The notes: generated from the letters alone by a model not told the origin. A DNA stretch of 27,374 nt from RGIG3135 sp964477115 (GCA_964477115.1 CAYZCY010000022.1:1-27374); one strand, 5' to 3'. Counted from the first letter of the stretch, positions 7,170-15,291 are shown. Numbers and translations are program-made.

Positions 7170-7994
7170 ATGACCGATCCCCTGAAACACGTGCGAGACC
7201 ATTACGCCGAGGTGGCCGCTGATGCGCTCACCTTCGCCAGCTCATGCGAAAGCTGCGACAGCGCCCCTATCAGCGGTTACACCAAAAGCGAGGCCGAGAA
7301 ACTTTATGGCGCGGACATCCTGGATGGAATTCCGCTTGGCGCCCTGGCAGCCAGCCGAGGCTGCGGGGACCCCGTTGCGCGCGCCCTGCTTAAGCCCGGC
7401 GAGACAGTTCTCGACCTGGGAAGCGGCGGGGGCATCGACGCCATCATCGCCGCCCGCCTAGTTGGGGATGGCGGACGCGTTTACGGGCTGGACATGACAC
7501 CCGACATGATTGAACTCGCACGCGAAAACGCCGTGCTTGCAGCTTGCGATAACGTCGAGTTTTTGCAGGGCAACATCGAGGAAATCCCTTTGCCCGATGG
7601 CTCCGTCGACGTGGTCATCTCGAACTGCGTCATCAACTTCTGCGAAAACAAGCGCCGCGTGATGGAGGAAGCCTACCGCGTGCTTAAGCCCGGCGGACGC
7701 TTCGTGGTGAGCGACATCGTTGCCTTAAGCCCGATTCCAAACGCCTCATACGACGATCTCTGCAAGCTGGTTGGCTGCACGAACGGCATGAGCAGCATAG
7801 ACGAGTACCGCGATATCTTGAGCGGCATCGGCTTTGCAGATTCTCGAGTTGACCCGAAGACCGTCTATACCGAAAAAGTCCTTGAAGAAAAGGCGAGCCG
7901 CAAAGCTCGCCGCGCGCTCTACGAAAGCATCTCGGGCACAGGCGTCGATGGCGTGTCGGGAAGCGCCATCGTCTTTGCATTCAAGGGAATGTGA
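7170..7994 (+). CDS. arsM: ArsM-like SAM-dependent methyltransferase (arsenite methyltransferase family)
   Basis: A 274-residue class I methyltransferase. The SAM site is VLDLGSGGGIDAII (~80-93), with GLDMTPDMIELARENA and the post-motif VISNCVINF. The three cysteines that bind As(III) in ArsM enzymes all have counterparts: C65 in AASRGCGDP, C153 in SNCVINF and C203 in LVGCTNG. Extra cysteines occur at 26 and 29 (SSCESCD) and at 158 and 198. Family members convert arsenite to methylated arsenicals with SAM. The ribosome site is weak. It is the last gene of the operon, 14 bp after the SufS fusion and followed by a strong hairpin. No arsR, arsB or arsC is in view, so a substrate other than inorganic arsenic (selenium, tellurium, a thiol metabolite) remains open. 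Confidence 0.8.
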   Translation: MTDPLKHVRDHYAEVAADALTFASSCESCDSAPISGYTKSEAEKLYGADILDGIPLGALAASRGCGDPVARALLKPGETVLDLGSGGGIDAIIAARLVGDGGRVYGLDMTPDMIELARENAVLAACDNVEFLQGNIEEIPLPDGSVDVVISNCVINFCENKRRVMEEAYRVLKPGGRFVVSDIVALSPIPNASYDDLCKLVGCTNGMSSIDEYRDILSGIGFADSRVDPKTVYTEKVLEEKASRKARRALYESISGTGVDGVSGSAIVFAFKGM

Positions 7995-8124
7995 GCGACC
8001 CTGCACCCTATAGCGCGCAGGCTAAAGAGCCAAACCTCTAAGCCAAACGGGTCGCTGGGAAGAAGGTCTTCCAGGGCGTCTTCGACAGCCCTTTCGAAGA
8101 CGGAGCTCTCAAGCGAGCCGGCAA

Positions 8125-8170
8125 TGCAAAGAGGCCAAGCGTATACCCGGCCTCTTTGCACTTTGTCTTG
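8125..8170 (+). terminator. Terminator after the arsM-like operon
   Basis: A perfect 12-bp inverted repeat (8125-8136 with 8149-8160, arm TGCAAAGAGGCC) with a 12-nt loop lies about 130 bp after the methyltransferase stop and is followed by the T-rich CTTTGTCTTG. Because the carbohydrate-binding gene ends at 8176 from the other side, it may serve both converging units. The rest of 7995-8124 shows no gene. Confidence 0.65.
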
Positions 8171-8175
8171 ATTGT

Positions 8176-10400
8176 CTAGGCAGCGGTGCTGTCAGCCGCC
8201 GCATCGGGCGGCGTGAAGTCGCCGCGATCTCCCAAAGCCCCATCGGGCAGCGACGGCGGCGTCGANNNNNNNNNNNNNNNNNNNNNNNNNNNNNNNNNNN
8301 NNNNNNNNNNNNNNNNNNNNNNNNNNNNNNNNNNNNNNNNNNNNNNNNNNNNNNNNNNNNNNNNNGCGTGAAGTCGCCGCGATCTCCCAAAGCCCCATCG
8401 GGCAGCGACGGCGGCGTCGAGCCGTCGGGGGTGGCGCCATCGGGCATGGTGCCCGCGTCAGGCATAGTGCCCGCATCGGGCATGGTGCCATCCGGCGAGT
8501 TTGCATCAGGCATGGTCCGCCCATCGGGAGCAGTGCCATCGGGCATGGCGCCTGCGTCAGGCATGGCGCCTGCGTCAGGCATGGTGCCCGCGTCTCCGCG
8601 ACCGCCCATGCCGCCCATCATGCCCATGCCGCCGCTGGCAGTCGAGGCGCTGAACTGCACCGTGGTACCGCCAGATGCCGTTCCTCCTACAACATAGCCG
8701 TCCGCGTTTGCGCCGGAGATCTCAGCGCCGACACAGATGCCGTACTGGGTTCCGTCAAGTAAATCGGGGCTCGACACGATGACCATCTGGTAATCGCGCT
8801 TGGGCGTATAGGAAGCCAGGACCTCGCCGCTGCCCCCTTCGCCATCCTGCGTAATCAAGGCCAGGCTCTCTCCCGCCTTGCCCGACACCTGAACCAGTGC
8901 GAAGGGCTGGGTACCGCCCGTGAAGCTCTGCGCCATACCGACGGAACCCGTCATCAAAACGGTGCCGCCCGATACGGTTGCGGAGATACCGTAGTCAAGG
9001 GTGCCGTCAGCCGAACCCGTCGGGCCCTCGGCAAGCAGAACGCCGCCTGTGATCTCAACGTAGCCGTTGCTGTCGATGGCGTCGCCCTGGGCGTCAAGCA
9101 CCACGTAGCCGCCGTTGATCTGGATGAGGCAGGTGTCCACGATATCAAGCATCGGATCAGTGCCCACGGCCTCTTCCGTCGCAGTGCTCTCCTCTTCCGT
9201 CGGCTCGGTCACCGAGGTGAGGTATCCGTCCTTGGGAGCGGCCGTGGTCTCAGGAGCCGCCGCGTTGAGCGCATCGTCGCTCGAGATGATATGCGTCTCG
9301 CCATCGTTCACGTAGACGCGCTCGGCCTCATAGCCCTCGACGCAGGAATCAACCTGGATCGCACCGCCGTCGATGTAAAGCGAATACTCCGCGTGGAAGG
9401 CGTCATCACCCGCGGTTAGCACGATGTCACCGCCTGTGATGCAGCCGTCGGCGTCGGTCTTGAAGGCGTCGCCAGCGGCCGTCATGTCAATGATTCCGTC
9501 CGTGACGCGGTAATAGGCGAAGGCGTTCACTCCGTCATCTCCGGACTTGATCTTGAAGCTTCCGCCATCGATGCTCACAAATCCGCGTGTCGCATCTTCG
9601 TCGTTGTTCGACTTGATGGCGTCTCCGCCCGAAGTGAGGTCAAACTGGCCGTCAAGGATCTTCACGCAGTCCTTGCCGCGCAACGCGTCATCGGTGGACT
9701 CCACCACGTAGGAGCCACCCGTGATAACCAGGTCATCCTTCGAGTTCACCGCATGAGCGTAGGCGGACTTGATGGTCAGGGAACCCGAACCGTTCAGGCA
9801 CAGGTCCGACTTGGAATACAGGGTTGCGTTGGGCTCGTCTTCACCCTCTGCAAGCGCATAGGATGCGCCATCGGTCAGCACATTGCTGCTGCCGTCAGCC
9901 AAAGTGACAAAAACCTTGTCACCGCTTTCGATATAGATTGCCGGGCCGTCTTCGTTGTGGATGACAACGTCGTCGAGGACCAGCTGGACCTTGACATCAT
10001 CGGCAACCGCCACGCGCACCTGGCCGTCTGCAGCCTGGCCTTCGATCACGTAGACGCCCTCAGCAGAGATGCTCACCGACTCCGCGTCGGCCGTCGCACC
10101 CTGCCCGTCAACGACGGCAAGGCTGCCGTCTGTCGCCGCACCAAGCGATATCTTGGTGGCAGAGGCCTCATCGTAGGAAGCGTCTTGCTCTCGCTCGGTG
10201 TATTCAAAGTCCATGTTGTCAACATCCGCGTAACCCGTGCCAGTGGTCAATGCCACAACCGCGGTGTCAGGCGATGTCTCGGCTTCTTCGCTCGAGCAGG
10301 CCGCAAGAGTGCCAAGGGCCAAGCTCAAGGTCATAGCGCCCGCAAGGGCAGCGGCCCAGCTTCTGGGGCGACGCAGCGGGGCAAAGCTCATCTTCGTCAT
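8176..10400 (-). CDS. Cthe_2159-type (DUF4353) carbohydrate-binding lipoprotein; C-terminus interrupted by an assembly join
   Basis: A secreted lipoprotein: basic N-terminus, hydrophobic segment and lipobox LAAC-SSEE. The body is a right-handed beta-helix of repeated turns rich in GG, DD and DA (TDDALRGKD, SGGDAIKSNNDED, AGDAFKTDAD, AGDDAFHAEYS), as in the Ca-dependent pectin-binding Cthe_2159 family. It ends in a low-complexity tail of repeated MPDAG/PDG units. The ATG at 10400 has GAGGAG 9 nt upstream. A 55-bp duplication flanks the 100-N run at 8266-8365. Removing the N run and one copy gives an open frame of exactly 690 codons (689 aa) that ends ...DFTPPDAAADSTAA and stops at TAG 8176-8178. 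Reading through the Ns gives a false Arg-rich end. Last gene of the VTC-DUF4956 operon, 43 bp after DUF4956. Confidence 0.87.
8211..8420. other. Assembly join: 100 N between two copies of the same 55 bp
   Basis: Bases 8211-8265 and 8366-8420 are identical (55 bp), with 100 N between (8266-8365). These are overlapping contig ends that were scaffolded instead of merged. Collapsing them removes 155 bp and restores the reading frame of the carbohydrate-binding lipoprotein. Confidence 0.92.
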
Positions 10401-10443
10401 GGAGATCAACTCCTCACGTATTCCCGTATCAGCACCTTCGATG

Positions 10444-11139
10444 CTACAGCGATTCCCTCAGCTTGGGCTTGCGGCCGAGCGAAATCTTCAAATTGCCATT
10501 AAGACAGCGCAACTCGTCAATGAGGGCCTTCTCCAGGCCGGCTTCCTTCATGCGCACCATATATTCCAGCTGGAAGAGGCTGCCCATGTTGGTGGTCTGC
10601 ACCTCCATGAGCTCGAACTCGCTCGTATAACAAGCCAAAACCTCGTCGAAGGCGCCGTCGAACTCAAGGTCCTCGGGCACGGTGATCTTAAGGGTCTTAC
10701 CCGGCTCCTGGGGCTTTCCCAAAGGAGATGCCACGAAGACGATGTTGGTAATGGCTACGATAACGGTAAAGACCACCGCCAACACCAGATATCCCATGCC
10801 CGTTGCCAAACCGATGGCCATGGCTAGAAACACGCTGCCGATGTCCTTGGCCGAACCGGGAATGGAACGGAAGCGGACCAGGTTGAACACGCCCATGACC
10901 GCAATACCCGCACCCAGGTTTCCGTTTACCAGGGTGATGACCATCTGCACGATCAGCGGGAGCATGGCAAGCGTGACCACGAAGTTCTTCGAATAGTCAT
11001 GTCTGAACATGTAAATGCCCGCGGTAGCCAGACCGAGCACGATGGATGCCATACAGCACATGAGAAACTCGCCCGAGGAAACCTGGGAGACCAAAGACTC
11101 CGAGGTTCCGAAAACTGAGGTGAATGCAACGTCAAGCAC
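10444..11139 (-). CDS. DUF4956 family integral membrane protein
   Basis: A 231-residue protein with an N-terminal block of about four membrane helices (FLMCCMASIVLGLATAGIYM; FVVTLAMLPLIVQMVITLV; VFLAMAIGLATGMGYL; VFTVIVAITNIVFVA) and a soluble C-terminal domain of about 85 residues. The hallmark NLVRFRSIPGSAKDIGSVF lies between helices 2 and 3. The likely start is the GTG at 11139, 5 nt after AAGGAGG and overlapping the VTC stop by 8 nt; an ATG at 11175 would add 12 residues without a better ribosome site. DUF4956 proteins commonly sit next to VTC-domain and CotH or carbohydrate-binding proteins, as here. Molecular role unknown; it may act as a membrane partner of the VTC protein. Confidence 0.88.
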   Translation of the reverse strand: MLDVAFTSVFGTSESLVSQVSSGEFLMCCMASIVLGLATAGIYMFRHDYSKNFVVTLAMLPLIVQMVITLVNGNLGAGIAVMGVFNLVRFRSIPGSAKDIGSVFLAMAIGLATGMGYLVLAVVFTVIVAITNIVFVASPLGKPQEPGKTLKITVPEDLEFDGAFDEVLACYTSEFELMEVQTTNMGSLFQLEYMVRMKEAGLEKALIDELRCLNGNLKISLGRKPKLRESL

Positions 11140-12091
11140 AACGGCCTCCTTGTCTGCGGCATGAGCCGCACTCAAACGACCTCTCCTTCAGCAAAAGCTG
11201 GTAAGCGGTCCCGTACTTCGAAAAGGATCCCGGCAAAGCCCGGCTTTGGGCCAGGGCATGGGAGAGCCAAAGCGGCAGGGGGCCTGCGTTTTTGATCTCC
11301 ATGATGGATTCGTCCTGCCCGATGATAGGTCGCCAGAAATCCGAATCCGACGTATCGACAGGGCGAAGGTCCGCGTAACGAAGCTGATCGTCAAAGGTGA
11401 CGCGCAGCTGGGTGTCGGACGCAGTGTTGAACTTCCAAGCCACGCGATCGCAGGCGATAGCCATAGACGGGCTCGGGTTTTCGTACCTTGCCAGCATGGC
11501 CTCGATCTCATCGGCGATCTGCAGGCTTTGAGCGCAAAGCGTTTCCCGGTCGAAGCTCTCCTCGCCAACCGGATAGCTCCTGCAGGCGATCGTATACCCG
11601 AGGCCCGCCAAAAAGGCCCTGGCTGCGCGCACGCTCATTCCGACACGACGCTTGTAAACCACGCCTTTGTACTTCTTCTTGATCTCGAAGAAGGCCGCGG
11701 GCTCAAAGGTCTTTTCTTCGCGCTTTTCGAAGGCGGGTGCGGCGGGGTTTGCACCTAAGGCGTGCTTCGCATGAGCCGCACGCTGCAGCTGAGGATCAGC
11801 ATCAGCTGCAAAGCTTACGTCCGTCAAGCCGCCTATGCTTCGCAAAAGCTCGGCCCCGTCGCGCACTCCGTAGGAGCGCAGGCGGATCTTCTCCTTGTAG
11901 AGCGGCTTTTCAAGCGAACGGCAAATGAGCGAATAGTCGTCCGTATCCAGGTACAAACTGGTCACCTGCGTGCGCCCGAAGGCATCGGGAGACATGTGGT
12001 CAAGCAACGCAGCCTCGATAAACCGACGCTGGTCGGCGTTGATCCGATACTTCTTCTCTATGCGTTCGAACACTTCGCAGTATTCAACCAC
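11132..12091 (-). CDS. VTC-domain protein (polyphosphate polymerase-like)
   Basis: A 319-residue protein with the VTC tunnel-domain signatures: FERIEKKYRI at the start, KEKIRLRSYG, the central FFEIKKKYKGVVYKRR, MAIACDRVAWKF, IMEIKNAGPLPLWL and FSKYGTAYQLL near the end. In yeast Vtc4 this fold makes polyphosphate from ATP, and the Lys/Arg and Glu residues of those motifs line the tunnel. Whether this protein makes polyphosphate is not shown by sequence. Translation starts at GTG 12091, 9 nt after AGGAGG (12101-12106). It is the first gene of a three-gene operon with DUF4956 and the secreted carbohydrate-binding lipoprotein. Confidence 0.88.
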   Translation of the reverse strand: MVEYCEVFERIEKKYRINADQRRFIEAALLDHMSPDAFGRTQVTSLYLDTDDYSLICRSLEKPLYKEKIRLRSYGVRDGAELLRSIGGLTDVSFAADADPQLQRAAHAKHALGANPAAPAFEKREEKTFEPAAFFEIKKKYKGVVYKRRVGMSVRAARAFLAGLGYTIACRSYPVGEESFDRETLCAQSLQIADEIEAMLARYENPSPSMAIACDRVAWKFNTASDTQLRVTFDDQLRYADLRPVDTSDSDFWRPIIGQDESIMEIKNAGPLPLWLSHALAQSRALPGSFSKYGTAYQLLLKERSFECGSCRRQGGRCA

Positions 12092-12476
12092 GACTACGAT
12101 CCTCCTTCCGAAAGCCCGTTGCGTCTGCGGATGCGGGCCTTAAGGCCCGCATCGGGAGCAAAAGAGTGCGCGACGCGACTATCGGGGGAAAGCGCGCCGC
12201 GCAGGTGCCGGGAAACACCGTGAGCCATAGTAGGGCACCGGCCTTAAAACTGCCTGAAAGGGCGCCTCGCCTTGTTCTCAAGGCGGGACGTGCGAGCTAT
12301 CGTTGGCCTACCGAAGCCAAGGCTTGACCAGTTGGGCGAACCCGAGCAAACGCGCAAGCAGGGCGATCCGCGCCAGAAGGAAACAAACGCGCAAGCAGGA
12401 CGACCTGCGTCAGAGGAAGGCAAGCACGGCAATCAAAGGCGTCGATTTTGGAAGCGCGAACAAGTGCGCATCCTCG
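12092..12476. other. Intergenic region with hairpins and a 37-bp tandem repeat
   Basis: No gene is supported in these 385 bp between degV and the VTC gene, both on the minus strand. It holds a perfect 10-bp inverted repeat with a 4-nt loop (12130-12153, arm GATGCGGGCC, no T-run), a perfect 7-bp hairpin with a 4-nt loop (12268-12285, arm CGCCTTG), and two adjoining 37-bp repeats (12347-12383 and 12384-12420; about 30 of 37 identical). Either hairpin could end degV transcription or act in the VTC leader; neither has a clear U-tract. Confidence 0.6.
12347..12420. repeat. Two imperfect 37-bp direct repeats
   Basis: Unit 1 is 12347-12383 and unit 2 is 12384-12420. Both begin CAAACGCGCAAGCAGG and differ at about seven positions. 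They lie between genes and carry no obvious ORF. Function unknown. Confidence 0.7.
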
Positions 12477-13355
12477 CTAATCTCGGCTTGAAGCGAGGAA
12501 GAAGAGCGCTACGACGCCGGGGCCCGTATGCGCTCCGATGACCGGGTCGACGTAGTTTATGACAATCTCGACGTCATCGCCAAATCGCTTGCGGATGTCG
12601 GCAGCGACGATTTCCGCATCCTCAAGGCAATCGCCGTGCGTGATGAGCACCAGCTGCTCGTTCACAGGCTGCACGGCGCTTTCGGCCATGTGGTCAACCA
12701 GGGCGTGGAGGGACTTCTTGCGGCCGCGGACCTTCTCCATGGGCACGAGCTTTCCCTCGTCGTCGACGTGCATGACGGGCTTGATGTTGAGCATGGTGCC
12801 CGCATAGGCGCTCACGGCGCCGACACGGCCGCCGCGCATGAGATGCATGAGGTCGTCGACCGTGAACCAGTGCGCCAGCTTGAGGCGGTTTTCCTCCACC
12901 CACGCGCGCACATCGGCGATGCTTGCGCCATCGCGCGCCATCTTAGCCGCGTACCAGACAAGCAGGCCCTGCCCAGCGGATGCCGCAAGCGAGTCAACGG
13001 ACATGACCGTTCGCTCGGGATAGCGCTCACCGAGCTCATGCAGAAGAATCTCGATTGCGCCGTAGGTGCCGGAGAGCCCAGAAGAGAAGCCTATGTAGAG
13101 CACATCACGTCCCGCTTCGAGGAGACCCGCCAGAAGCTCCTCGGAATACGACATGCTCGGAAGAGAAGTGGTGAACTGAGCTCCATCGCGCATCATGTCG
13201 TAGAACTGCTTGAGGTCGGTAGTGGCCCCTTTGAGATAGCTTTGATACTGCACCCCGTCGGACATGAACGTGAGAGGAAGGATGTGAATTCCGAGCTCCT
13301 CTATCATCTCTTCGGTAAGGTTACAGGAGGAATCGGTAACGATTTCGAATTTCAT
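12477..13355 (-). CDS. DegV family fatty-acid-binding protein
   Basis: A 292-residue EDD-fold protein of the DegV/FakB type. Motifs: FEIVTDSSCNLTEE at the N-terminus, TSLPSMSYSEE, YIGFSSGLSGTYGA around the lipid-head-group site, VDSLAASAGQGLLV, FTVDDLMHLMRGGRVGAVSA, MLNIKPVMHVDDEGKL, and IGAHTGPGVVALFF at the end. FakB proteins bind a fatty acid and present it to the kinase FakA for use in phospholipid synthesis; no fakA-like gene is in the window. The ATG at 13355 follows AAGGAG by about 8 nt; an upstream in-frame start at 13427 lacks such a site. Probably monocistronic. Confidence 0.93.
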   Translation of the reverse strand: MKFEIVTDSSCNLTEEMIEELGIHILPLTFMSDGVQYQSYLKGATTDLKQFYDMMRDGAQFTTSLPSMSYSEELLAGLLEAGRDVLYIGFSSGLSGTYGAIEILLHELGERYPERTVMSVDSLAASAGQGLLVWYAAKMARDGASIADVRAWVEENRLKLAHWFTVDDLMHLMRGGRVGAVSAYAGTMLNIKPVMHVDDEGKLVPMEKVRGRKKSLHALVDHMAESAVQPVNEQLVLITHGDCLEDAEIVAADIRKRFGDDVEIVINYVDPVIGAHTGPGVVALFFLASSRD

Positions 13356-13805
13356 ACGAGGTTCTCCTTGAGTAGCTTCGCTGATTTGAACTGGTAGGTC
13401 GCCGGCCTCGGGGTTCGTCTGGGGCAAGGCATGCGTGAGACTTTACACCTCGGCCATGATCTGGCCTTCTGCTTGTGCATTCACCATGCGGATTTGCAAA
13501 TTCAATTCGGAAATATAGTTATACAAAATAATGAAAAAGGTGAAAAATTTACGAAAAGGGCACATATAGCCGGCGATGGTTTCACCATTTGCCATCGGCG
13601 CCCTTCTTTAGTTGCCTTCTATGCAGAATACGAGTGACAGAAGAAGCGATGAGCTGCACGATAGGTGGCAAGCTGTTCGGTTTAGGATGTTTTTCACGTT
13701 TTGAAGCCCGACGCTAGCCTTTCGACCAATTTCATTTATAAAAATAATTATATTATTTAACTAAACTTGGAAATGCGCAGTAAACGAACGAGAAGGGATC
13801 CGCGC
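13356..13805. other. AT-rich intergenic region with a nested hairpin
   Basis: About 450 bp between divergent degV and the GT8 gene, far more AT-rich than its surroundings (notably 13500-13560 and 13720-13770). A 68-codon plus-strand ORF (13431-13637) has no ribosome site and no recognisable product. At 13558-13603 three nested helices are possible (GGGC/GCCC, GCCG/CGGC, ATGG/CCAT), followed by TTCTTTA on the plus strand and, on the minus strand, by TTTTCG. This looks like a bidirectional terminator or an attenuator in the degV leader. The segment 13733-13762 is a likely promoter area for the GT8 gene. Confidence 0.5.
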
Positions 13806-14681
13806 ATGAACATCCTTGTGACCATAGATGCGGGCTACATCGGACCGTTTAAAGTCATGGCCAAGTCGCTGGTCCTGAACAACCCTGGCTCCAAGGTGCG
13901 CTTCCTCTTGGTCCACTCCAGCATCGACGTGGGAGAACTGTCAGCTCTGCACACCTACTGCGACGTCATAGGTGCGGACTTCGCCGCCTTCCGAGTTGAC
14001 AGAGACGATTTCGCCGACCTTCCCACATCGAAGCGTTACCCGGTTGAGGTGTACTACCGCCTGCTCGCTCCCTTCATTCTGCCCTCTTCGATTGAACGCG
14101 TCATCTACCTCGACTGCGACATGCTCGTCGTGAACTCCCTGAGGCCCTTGTGGGATATGGACTTGGAGGGTCGCGCCTATGCCGCAGCTTCCCATTCGGG
14201 CGAAGCGAGCGCGGTGGACACGCTCAACCAGATCCGCCTCGACACCGACCACGCGTACTTCAACACGGGGCTTCTCGTCATGGACTTGGCGCGTGCTCGA
14301 CGGGTGCTCACTCTGGAAAGGTTCGCAAGCTGCGTGGCGGAGCTGGGGCGGCTCGTCGTGCTACCCGACCAAGACGTGTTCAACGCAGCCTGCGGGCAGA
14401 TCACGCTCTCCCTTGACGACCAGCTTTGGAACTACGACGTTCGCAAGTTCTCACAGTACAAGGCCGCAAGCCTTGGCAAGCACGGCATGGACTGGGTGAT
14501 GCAAAACACCGCGGTTCTTCACTTCTGCGGCCCGATAAAGCCATGGAGGAAGTCCTATTCCGGTAGGTTTTCCTCCCTGTACAAGCACTACGCAAACCTC
14601 GCCGCGAGGGATGACGCATGCGGTAGGCAGGCTGGCGTGCCGCCGAGGCTCGAGGAGCGGGTCTTGAGTGTTTCAGATTAA
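13806..14681 (+). CDS. Family 8 glycosyltransferase
   Basis: A 291-residue GT-A fold transferase of CAZy family GT8 (LgtC/glycogenin-like). Seen motifs: MNILVTIDAGYIGPFKVMAKSL at the nucleotide-sugar end, the metal-binding DxD in RVIYLDCDMLVVNSL, YFNTGLLVMDL, LPDQDVFNAAC and the C-terminal HFCGPIKPW (HxxGxxKPW). Such enzymes use a UDP-sugar and retain anomeric configuration; the sugar cannot be told. The ATG at 13806 has AAGGG about 9 nt upstream; a possible in-frame ATG at 13767 lacks one. It stands alone 61 bp before the MarR gene, away from the main glycosyltransferase cluster. Confidence 0.93.
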   Translation: MNILVTIDAGYIGPFKVMAKSLVLNNPGSKVRFLLVHSSIDVGELSALHTYCDVIGADFAAFRVDRDDFADLPTSKRYPVEVYYRLLAPFILPSSIERVIYLDCDMLVVNSLRPLWDMDLEGRAYAAASHSGEASAVDTLNQIRLDTDHAYFNTGLLVMDLARARRVLTLERFASCVAELGRLVVLPDQDVFNAACGQITLSLDDQLWNYDVRKFSQYKAASLGKHGMDWVMQNTAVLHFCGPIKPWRKSYSGRFSSLYKHYANLAARDDACGRQAGVPPRLEERVLSVSD

Positions 14682-14697
14682 CGGTTATATTGTTGGA

Positions 14698-14717
14698 CGA
14701 CCTGTAATGTCAGGTCG
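14698..14717. promoter_or_regulatory. Inverted repeat between the GT8 gene and marR (possible operator)
   Basis: CGACCTG (14698-14704) and CAGGTCG (14711-14717) form a perfect 7-bp inverted repeat with a 6-nt centre, 25 bp before the marR start. No T-run follows, which argues against a terminator. MarR proteins often bind such palindromes by their own gene; this assignment is inference. Confidence 0.4.
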
Positions 14718-14742
14718 CTGCGCTGGATAGGGGGAGATGGCA

Positions 14743-15291
14743 ATGTTGGGTGAGCAGGGTGTAAAGGGCGCCGGAGAGGCGGCGGCAAGCGCAACAACCG
14801 GGCTGTCGCCCATGACCGAGCTCGACACCTTCCGAGATGAGTTCGTCCAGGTTTCCCGAGACATGAGCCGGGTTATGCGCGGCGTGCTCGAGCCAATCTG
14901 CGTCGGTCACGCCCTCAGCCAGCAGCAGGCGCTGCTTTTGCTGAGCCTTTGGGCGAACCCCGGGGCGAGCATGGGTCAGGCTTGCGAAGACCTCGGCATA
15001 CTGCGCACGAACTTCACATCGCTGGTACACAAGATGGAGGACCGCGATCTCGTCAAACGAACGCAGGACGCGCGGGATAAGCGCTCGTTTACGCTTGATC
15101 TGACGGAGAGGGGTCGTGCTCTGGTGGCCTCCATGCAGGAGGAGTTCGCGCAGAGAAACGCCCACATCACCGCGGCTTTGAGCTCGCAGGTTCAGGAGGA
15201 TCTGCAGCGTGGCCTGAGGGCCGTCAAGGCAATCATCGAAGCCATGAAAGACGCCAACGCCCTCGAAAGGCATCAGAGCAGGCGCTTTTGA
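14743..15291 (+). CDS. MarR family winged-helix transcriptional regulator
   Basis: A 182-residue regulator with the MarR layout: N-terminal dimerisation helix, then SQQQALLLLSLWANPGAS, recognition helix region QACEDLGILRTNFTSLVHKMEDRDLV, and the beta-wing RTQDARDKRSFTLDLTERG, closed by C-terminal dimerisation helices. The ATG at 14743 is preferred over 14737 because GGGGGAG (14730-14736) needs the spacing. An inverted repeat just upstream (14698-14717) may be its operator. The target genes are not evident; the preceding GT8 gene is on the same strand and could be co-transcribed. Confidence 0.93.
   Translation: MLGEQGVKGAGEAAASATTGLSPMTELDTFRDEFVQVSRDMSRVMRGVLEPICVGHALSQQQALLLLSLWANPGASMGQACEDLGILRTNFTSLVHKMEDRDLVKRTQDARDKRSFTLDLTERGRALVASMQEEFAQRNAHITAALSSQVQEDLQRGLRAVKAIIEAMKDANALERHQSRRF

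Noticed and set aside
8109..8265. Arg-rich C-terminal extension of the carbohydrate-binding protein
   Set aside because: Produced only by reading through 100 N and a duplicated contig end; the collapsed frame stops at 8176.
12130..12153. Terminator of degV
   Set aside because: Strong perfect hairpin, but 324 bp after the stop and without a T-run on either strand; left as a hairpin of unknown role.
13431..13637. 68-codon ORF between degV and the GT8 gene
   Set aside because: No ribosome site, crosses the hairpin at 13558-13603 and an AT-rich non-coding stretch, and matches nothing known.
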